From assembly GCA_028673005.1 (NCBI GenBank), contig CM054116.1, forward strand, positions 133,339,547-133,403,546: 64,000 nucleotides of DNA. Direction: 5' to 3'. The notes beneath the pieces are model-generated. The model saw nothing but the letters and a program-made list of their open reading frames with translations, had not been told where the DNA came from and searched no databases. Of the stretch, positions 57,164 to 64,000 are shown piece after piece. The stretch comes from Tanypteryx hageni. Lineage: Eukaryota; Arthropoda; Insecta; Odonata; Petaluridae. Position 1 is the stretch's first letter, and each line of letters starts with the position of its first letter. Position numbers and translations under genes: made by a program.

Positions 57164-58118
57164 TTGTATCAGTATGAAGTTCAATCCTTTAGTCTAGGAC
57201 CTTTCCCAAATGGAAACTTTTGCACTTGGCACGTTAGAGTAGTTGTTGCATGGCATACTTCCTTCAACTGACAGATGTGCGTTTGCTCTCTCCACATCCA
57301 ATGTCGCACCTAGTGCTGTCGTTTGCAGTTGTGCACGACTTAGCAATTTCCCAGGACACACCCAAACTCACCCGCCCTAAGACCTTGTATACCTAGCAGT
57401 TTTAACAGATTTGGTAGATTCCAAAATAACGATTTTCACTCTAGTACTTGTCCCTCCCTGCCTGAGCCTTTCTTTCACTGTAGCTTTAATTGCATGTTAG
57501 AGTAGTGCATGCCCCTCTCAAATCCTACCTGTTGCCTCATCGTGGCGAGAGGGAGAAACGGGAATTCAGCCTTGTGTATTAATCAGAAAAGCAAGTTACA
57601 GGGGGTACAATAAGTCGAAACTTGTCTCTTCCAAAGGAATGTTCCTGACTTTGAAATATTCCACAGGTTAAGAGAGGATGCCGAATGCTCACCAAGGTGG
57701 GAGAGAAGCAATGTGATGCACCAGAGTCGACGCTGCATGCCTTCCTCTTGCAGTATTCACCTCGTTGACCGAGACGCTGGTCCACCCACTCCCTAGGATC
57801 TTGCCCACATTTTCGGCTTTGCTGGATGGCTGCTAAGGGTGGCGAAAGGAATACACATAAGTGACCCGTCAATTTGAAATTCACCAAGACATTTCCACTC
57901 TTCTGAGGTCAAGAAATTGAGCAATAAGTACACTACACACAATTTGTGAACTTTATGAAACTTTCCGGTCGCATGCTTTGTCATGACATCTACACATTTA
58001 TGTATGGTCTTCATTATATATTAATTAATAAATTAATTGAAACCAATAAAATTATTCTTTCTTCATTACTCATTTGTGCATTTACAATATGTAAATGGAG
58101 AACTCCCCCTAACCTATA
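57164..58118. other. Possible 3' UTR and downstream sequence
   Basis: GC-richer than the neighbourhood up to about 57890, with no supported frame. If exon c is used, the first part would be its 3' UTR. I did not find a convincing AATAAA close to exon c. Confidence 0.35.
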
Positions 58119-58120
58119 TA

Positions 58121-59350
58121 CAGTAAAATCCCGTTACAACGAATTTCCCGTGCTGAGTAAATAATTTCCTTTTGCTGAAATTTCGTTCTAACGAATATCA
58201 CTAGAAATTATTTCACCAGATCAATTACTCGTTCAAATGAGTACCACTGCTTTTATAAGCAACTGTAGTTTTAATGTTTACTTTATAATAACTAAATACT
58301 TGCAAAGGTAAAAAAATATGTAAAACAATTTCATTTTTAAAATTTATTTTTTTTCTAGAAACATAATTTTAAGAAAGCCCAAATAATACAAGGAAAGAGA
58401 GTTCAAATATGAATTGCCATTATTTTTTATGAATTTTATTTTAATCAAGTCGGTGATTTTTGCTTGTATTAAACTTAATGAAATGCTTGTCATTAAATAA
58501 TCATCAATAGCATTGATCTGGCCAAAAATTGCATCCGAAACATCACAACTATAAAGAAATTGTCTCACTTTTTTAATACCTACTCGAGATTGATTCTGTG
58601 ATGGAAATTAAAGCTGTTTGGGTACATCAACCTCCTCTTTGTCATTTTCAAAAATCAGCTCCTTCAGTCTTTGCACATTGCCTAATGCAATCAATGATTT
58701 CGCCATCGGGTAATTCGTGAGTATTATGTAAATCATTGTCTGCGGATACGTAGTCCATAAAGTCTATTTTGCTCAAAATACCCGCGACAGCAGTGAATGA
58801 CTTCCATAGCGTTCTGGTTACAGTATCCAATTCAAATTCTTGTCGAGTATCATCATCATAATCATCATCAAATGGAAGAATTCCCATATTTTGCCAGCAT
58901 GTTTTTACCGACCACCAAGCTCCAGCAATCATATCGATTGCCTGTTTTACATCAATTTTAACATCTTCTTTGTTGTAGAGACCAATTAGGATTTGCTTTA
59001 ACATGAACATTATTGAAGCAACGAGGCTTGACTGATTTTCCAGTGATTCCCTCATCCTCTCAGTTCCCAATGAATTGCAACAGTAAAGTACCATCAATCG
59101 TTGCATGGCTTTTTTGCCCCCTCTACAACCGTCACCCTTAACAGCAAGTGTTTGGATCTGCAACAATTGATAAACATGCCTGTCTCATCCACATTAAAAA
59201 TACCATCTAAACTGTAGTCGCTAATCACCTTTTTAATTTCCCCTGTACGACACTCCTCCACAAATTAATTTTGATGCAATTCCATAGCGTTTATGAAATC
59301 TGTTTAGCGACCCAATACTTGCTAATAAAGGCCTTTTCTTAGTGGTTTAC
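58121..59350 (-). mobile_element. Pogo/Tigger-type transposon remnant
   Basis: The left end CAGTAAAATCCCGTTACAAC, preceded by TA, is a pogo/Tigger terminus and is echoed by an inward TTTCGTTCTAACGAA. The transposase lies on the minus strand. The opposite terminus was not found, so the right edge is approximate. Confidence 0.65.
58648..59290 (-). pseudogene. Pogo/Tigger transposase fragment
   Basis: Minus-strand remnants read FNVDETGMFINCC (first DDE Asp, about 59160-59200), then the frame 58648-59166, including VDVKQAI-like sequence and AIDMIAGAWWSVKTCWQNMG, typical of the region after the DDE domain. The second and third Asp motifs are not seen, so most of the catalytic core is deleted. Confidence 0.65.
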
Positions 59351-59780
59351 CTCTCCGAACTTCCGATTCCGAAAGTGAAGATTTATATTTTTCCGTCCCG
59401 TCATCGCGGGTCTCTGACAGACATTTAAGTGAACTGTAAGTACTTCAATCGGTGGTTTATTTACAGAAATTTAATAGAAGATTTTTTCCTCATTATTTTA
59501 CATGAATATTGATTTTTGCTGTTTTTCTGTCAATGAATGCAGGTGTTATTTAGAAAATTAAGGACGTAACCTAATACAAAATTTGAAGGAATGCTAAAAA
59601 GAATGTGTAATGTGAACTTCCTCAGTGATTTAGCTCTGATGATAGATATTTTAGAAGAGCTATCCTTGTTATCAAACGCTTTACGATCACGGTCAACAAC
59701 TTTACAAAAAGCAGACAAACTTATAAGACGCACAATAAAAGAAATGCAATCTCTTAAAACTATCTGACGGAATTACTAAT

Positions 59781-60008
59781 AATTTTGATTTGATGAAATG
59801 GTGGGATAAGCGATAGAATTGTTTGTCAAATTGAAGTATTTTAGCGAATCGTATTTTTGCAATTCCAGCGACCAGTGCTCCATCAGAGAGGCGTTTTTCA
59901 TTGCCGGGACATGTTGTTAGTGAAAGAAGAAGCAGTTTAGGCCCCGCAAACGTGGATGATGTCCTATTTTTAAATATTCATTTTGAATCAATGGGTACTA
60001 TTAATTAA
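59781..60008 (+). pseudogene. hAT transposase C-terminal dimerisation fragment
   Basis: The plus-strand reading is NFDLMKWWDKR, stop, then IFAIPATSAPSERRFSLPGH and VVSERRSSLGPANVDDVLFL. This matches the hAT C-terminal pattern W..AIPATSAPSERVFS..G.....RR..L.P..V..L.FL. In-frame stops show decay. It is a different hAT lineage from those at 5930 and 14609. Confidence 0.75.
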
Positions 60009-60330
60009 TGCTTCCTTCCTTTTTTCAATTAAATTATTTTGTAAAATTTGTAATTTTTGTAAAAATAAATCGTAGGTACTCGAAATACATTTTTAGACCT
60101 TAAAAATTAATATTTATTGAGAATTGCATTTCATTTCAATTTATACAATATAAATGACTGTCTCAGAAATAATATTTTCATCTTTTCACCATTTCTTGCC
60201 TCGTATTTGTGTCTCGAGGACCAGACAGTTAAAAAATATGGGTCGGGTCGGACAAGTGGACCTTATGTGCGAGTGCGAGCCTGCGGGTACGAGTGGAAAA
60301 TATCATACTCGTGCAGGGTTCTATTACAGA

Positions 60331-60631
60331 CAGGGCCGGCCCAAGCTACGGGCGAGCCGGGCGGCTCTCCGGGGCGCCAAAGCTTTGGGGACGCTATCCA
60401 GATCATTTATCTATGCATTACTTACAAGTGAATAAATATTGGATACCAATTTATATCGAGAAACAGGCTAGAATCTTGATGGCATTCCTTTGAATGTTTC
60501 ATTATCAATAGTGTTTTCAGAGCGATGAATAAATTAACATTTAATTTGTAAGTATCTCAACAAACATTAACGGAAGGGGGCGCTGGAGTGCTATCTCGCC
60601 CGAGGCGCCGAACTTCCTCGGGCCGCTCCTG
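60331..60631. mobile_element. Short non-autonomous hAT element
   Basis: The left end is CAGGGCCGGCCCAAGC and the right end GGGCCGCTCCTG. The arms are GC-rich and contain GGCGC and CGGGCGA/TCGCCCG inverted stretches. The 8-base flanks (ATTACAGA and GGTATAGA) match only partly. Inside, SLSIVFSER may be a hAT C-terminal remnant. Confidence 0.55.
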
Positions 60632-60659
60632 GGTATAGATGTCATGCCAGTCGGCTTAA

Positions 60660-62215
60660 TTCTTGACGTGGGAACAGAATTTCATAACAGTTAATGGTCG
60701 GGGATATCTGCCCTGCAAGGTAGGCGGAAAAACACTCTCTTGTCACAATTTGGTATCGGGGAGAACCTCGAGAGCCATTGTTTGATGAGAGAGAAGGGTG
60801 GGGGGAGAAAGAGTCGCCCAAAGACCTCTGCTATTCAGGGCGAACTTATCCCTTCCAACTACTCGACGCCCCGCCCTTCTCCCCTCTCTTCCTCCTACCC
60901 TGCTCCAAAATATGCCCCCCTCTCTTTCCCTCTTCTTTCAGAAAGGGGATGAAAGGCCTTCACGCAGATTTAGGTGGGCAATGAGAGTTACTCTACGACC
61001 CTCTCTTCCCACTCCCCATCTCGCTCCTAATGCTCAGCCGGAATAAATTATAAGAAATCCCCTCCGCGCGCAGAATGTCTTTGCGAAGTCTGCAGAATCG
61101 GTCGCACCGCTGCCGTTCGAACCCGCGCCCCATCAACCCTTCTCCGTCCGCAGCGGCTATCGTAGGTACAGGCGATTCATGAACCAGGGCCGTGGCGTGC
61201 GCGGTGGCAAAGGGACACAACGTCCCCGGATAGGCGAGCGCGGAGGCGGCGATCGCTGAAAGTGAGGTAAAGGGAGGAAGCGAAGGATATTGTAGAGTGC
61301 GCTGGGTGGGACCGATTCCCTCTCTAAGCTACCGCCGAGCCGCGGATAAGAGGTTGAGAAATCTTGGATGGGTTTCCGTTAAGTTGGGAGGTTTTCTTCG
61401 TCTTCTCCGTCGTGCCGAAATTCCTCCCCACGCCCCTCTTAATCCACCAGAGTGCGCATTTGATAACTCTCTTTTATCTCCCTCGCAAAACCGCCCTCGC
61501 TTCCTGCCCCTCCGCCTTCTCTCCCTCTCTCTCCCCTTAAAATCTCTCCTCAATCAAGTCTCCTCTCTCTCTCCTCCCCTCTCTCCCCCCTCTCCTCCCC
61601 CTCTCTTTCCCCTCTCTTTCCCCTCTCTCTCCCCCTCTCCTCTCCTCCACTTAGATTTCTTCTCTCAATCAATCCATCCACCGTTTTGCCTCCGGCGACC
61701 AACAGACACGCATTCATTCCGTCAGCACGCCATTTCATTTGGACTCCTCCAAACTCGCCTCTTTCTATCCCCGCTGCATCTCTCTCTCTATTTAATCCTC
61801 ATATTTTATCATTTGATTTTCCTTATCCACTTCCCATCCATCCCTCACTGCCACGCCACAAACCCTTTTGCCGAAAAATCGGCCGCACCATTCAACACTC
61901 GATTGAAATTTTCATCGCGCCGAGTCGTTCTCGCCTCTCGACACTTCCATCTTCATCTGCTATTCGAGCGTGTCATTCCCCACTCTCTCTCTTTCTCTCT
62001 TTTCACCCTCTCCTCTCCCTTTACATGCACCTCAAAACTTACCGGAAGACCGCGTTTTTCCCATACCTCTCTTCCCTGCGGTCCCCCTCCGGGCGCAGCT
62101 GTGCAGTCCTTCTTCGCCGCATCCCTTTTCGCAATTAGTGCGTTCATCCTCATTAGGACCGCTCCACTCCCCTCTCTTCTCCATCGCTTCTTCATCGTAT
62201 CCACCCCATAGATGC
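60660..62215. other. GC- and CT-rich block, possible promoter or 5' region of another gene
   Basis: GC content and CpG frequency rise compared with the flanks. 61450-61660 is an almost pure C/T tract on the plus strand (repeats of CTCTCTCCCC). A 304-codon frame (61297-62211) runs through it but is made of Ser/Pro/Leu from the C/T tract and overlaps several other frames, so I do not accept it as a gene. I see no TE motif. Confidence 0.4.
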
Positions 62216-62369
62216 CTTTTCATCTTATAAAAGTATCACGTCTTCCGCTCGTAAAAGAATCAAACCAATTTATTTATTTTATTTTATACACATAAATGCA
62301 CAAACGCCCGCTAGACCAGAGAAGTTTGGAGACAGTCGGAGACACCTCTGGCGACCTTCACTAAATCTA

Positions 62370-63260
62370 TAATAATAAAAGAAGCTGCCTGTGTATGTGT
62401 CTGTGGCAGTCGCAACTCTTCAGAAAAATAATTAGGAGCTTCAAAATTTGGCAGCAGCTTCAGGTTGATCATGAAAGTTGCTGTGCCAAGAATAATTCAA
62501 ATCGGCCAATGGGGGCCCGAGGGTCCCCATGGAAGTTGTTCCAAATTAGGTTTTTGAAAAATATCTCAGCAACCAATTGACCGATTTTGATGAATTCTCC
62601 ACCAATATCAATCTTTTGACGAGACTTTGTTTAGCCGAAAATGGATGAAATCGGTCCACTGGATCGAAGGGTCGTAATGTCAGGGCCGATCCAAATTTCA
62701 TGAGTTAAAGGGGTCCCCATGCAACGGTCGACCCAAATTTCGGTTTTCTAAAGATATCTCTGCAACCAAATGACCGATTTTGGCGAATGCCCATCTAATA
62801 TCAACATTTTGATGGGACACGTTTTCGAGCAGAAAATGAACAAAATCGATCCACAGGGTCGAAAGGACATTAAGTAAGGGCCGGTCCAAATTTCGGTTTT
62901 TAAATATATATCTCGACAACGAATTGACCGATCAATATCAATATATCAATATCAATGTTTTGGTGAGATATATTTTTGAGCCGTGAATAAAAGGCGTGAG
63001 CATGTTTTACTTTTTCTCAACCATCGAGTGATAATTAGAATTTTATCATTTTTTCATAAGTTCCTAACATTCTGAATAGATCTTTCAGTTTATCTCCAGA
63101 ACCATTATGGAGCTTCTGGTTGATCATGAGATTTGCAGTGCCAAAAATAAATCAAATCGACCCACGGGGTCGAGGGGTCCCGATGGAACGGTCGGTCCAA
63201 ATTTCGGTGATGTCCGTCCTTACGCATATATCAGGGAAGAACTGGCTTAACCGATTTCAA
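62370..63260. repeat. Degenerate tandem repeat, units of about 150-200 bases
   Basis: GGTC..CCAAATTTCGGTTTT recurs near 62727, 62880 and 63190. ATATCTC..CAACC..TTGACCGAT recurs near 62560, 62757 and 62910. CAGTGCCAA.AATAA.TCAAATCG recurs near 62485 and 63136. The block opens with TCTATAATAATAAAAGAAGC, which resembles some Helitron 5' ends. The repeat family is not identified. Confidence 0.6.
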
Positions 63261-63261
63261 C

Positions 63262-64000
63262 CAGGGCTGGCAAACGAAAAAAAACGATTTGTTACGTATT
63301 TCGGTACAGGCAAAAAAGCGATTTCGTTTTTCGTTGCATAAAATTCTTCATTTCGTTTTCCGTTACGTTTAACGTTATATGGAAATAATTCGGCAAAAAA
63401 TAGTGTAGTTACCCTTTTTTGTTTTTGTATTCACCTTAAATACATGCTTCTCATTTAGAATAATAATTTATGGGCTCTTCTAAATGTATGGTGCATATCA
63501 GAAACGTTTTTTAGATTTCGAAGTATTCGGCTCATTTTTCGTTTTTGACGATCATGTATGAAAATTCGGATTTTCATATTCAAAATTTTATATTCAAGCT
63601 AATAGTCTTAACATATATTTAAGACTAAATTATTTGTGTTGTAACGGTTATGCCCTATATTAGAATTTTTTATAGGTAACAAAAAAGTACACTGAGAACC
63701 TAGGGACCCGTAATTAAAGATAATAAAAGGAACCCGTCGGTCAGTTGCACCGATTGTAACTAGGAGAACATGCTCCTACTATGTGCCTAAAATTTGTTAT
63801 AATGATCGATCATCAGAGTAAACTAAAGAGAATTATCCAAATTCCAATATTTGTCCTCTTTGGGGCTCATTTTTGATGTTCTTTCTTTACATATCCACCA
63901 TAAGTAATACATGGAAATTTACAATATTACTTTTCAAGATTAGTTAGATTTGAGGTATTAACCCGGGAATAGCTTTATTTTGTATATGAAAGAATAAAGT
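63262..64000. other. Possible hAT left end, then unassigned AT-rich sequence
   Basis: CAGGGCTGGCAAACG at 63262 resembles a hAT terminus and is followed by A/T-rich sequence with repeated TTTCGTTTT-like stretches (about 63290-63370). No transposase or second end lies in the window. Confidence 0.35.

Noticed and set aside
61297..62211. 304-codon plus-strand frame
   Set aside because: It is mostly Ser, Pro and Leu produced by a C/T-rich tract, several other long frames overlap it, and there is no domain or splice context.

Overview
This window looks like part of an insect (or other arthropod) nuclear genome. It is AT-rich, its one convincing host gene is split into short exons by GT-AG introns, and most of the DNA is transposon debris of arthropod type: RTE-like and Jockey/CR1-like LINEs, a Penelope-like element (PLE), hAT, pogo/Tigger and piggyBac-like DNA elements and tRNA-derived SINEs. 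I see no operon, prokaryotic gene or CRISPR array.

Layout. Positions 1-21634 and 26501-52963 are two direct copies of one segment. They are about 99% identical where I compared them base by base (5 substitutions in the first 698 bases). The duplication probably began left of the window. Copy 2 holds a 3.4-kb LINE that copy 1 lacks. Copy 1 holds a 1.29-kb piece that copy 2 lacks, and has lost about 2.85 kb carrying a PLE and SINE sequence. The copies share an RTE LINE, a hAT fragment, a Jockey-like LINE split by a Tigger element, a host gene, and a second hAT and a pogo-type element in the gene's introns. Bases 21635-26500 link the copies and hold a candidate last exon, a hAT element and the longer RTE copy. 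Bases 52964-64000 are single-copy: further candidate last exons, Tigger and hAT remnants, a GC/CT-rich block and a degenerate tandem repeat.

The host gene (two copies, starting at 13337 and 41811) was assembled by eye from splice sites and phase. Its first five coding exons give 120 residues: a short N-terminus, one membrane segment (about residues 14-35), an Arg-rich stretch and a hydrophilic tail. The tail carries GILK (residues 70-73, exon 3) and KHVRF (residues 101-105, across the exon 4/5 junction). These match the SILK and RVxF docking motifs for protein phosphatase 1 (PP1), so a membrane PP1-targeting protein is a reasonable inference. I cannot name the gene. The copies are followed by different candidate last exons and would give different C-termini. 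Exon 3 and its downstream flank differ at 10 of 82 positions, far above background, yet GILK is unchanged.

Limits: splice sites, family names and copy boundaries were judged by eye. Transposon family assignments are at superfamily level only.
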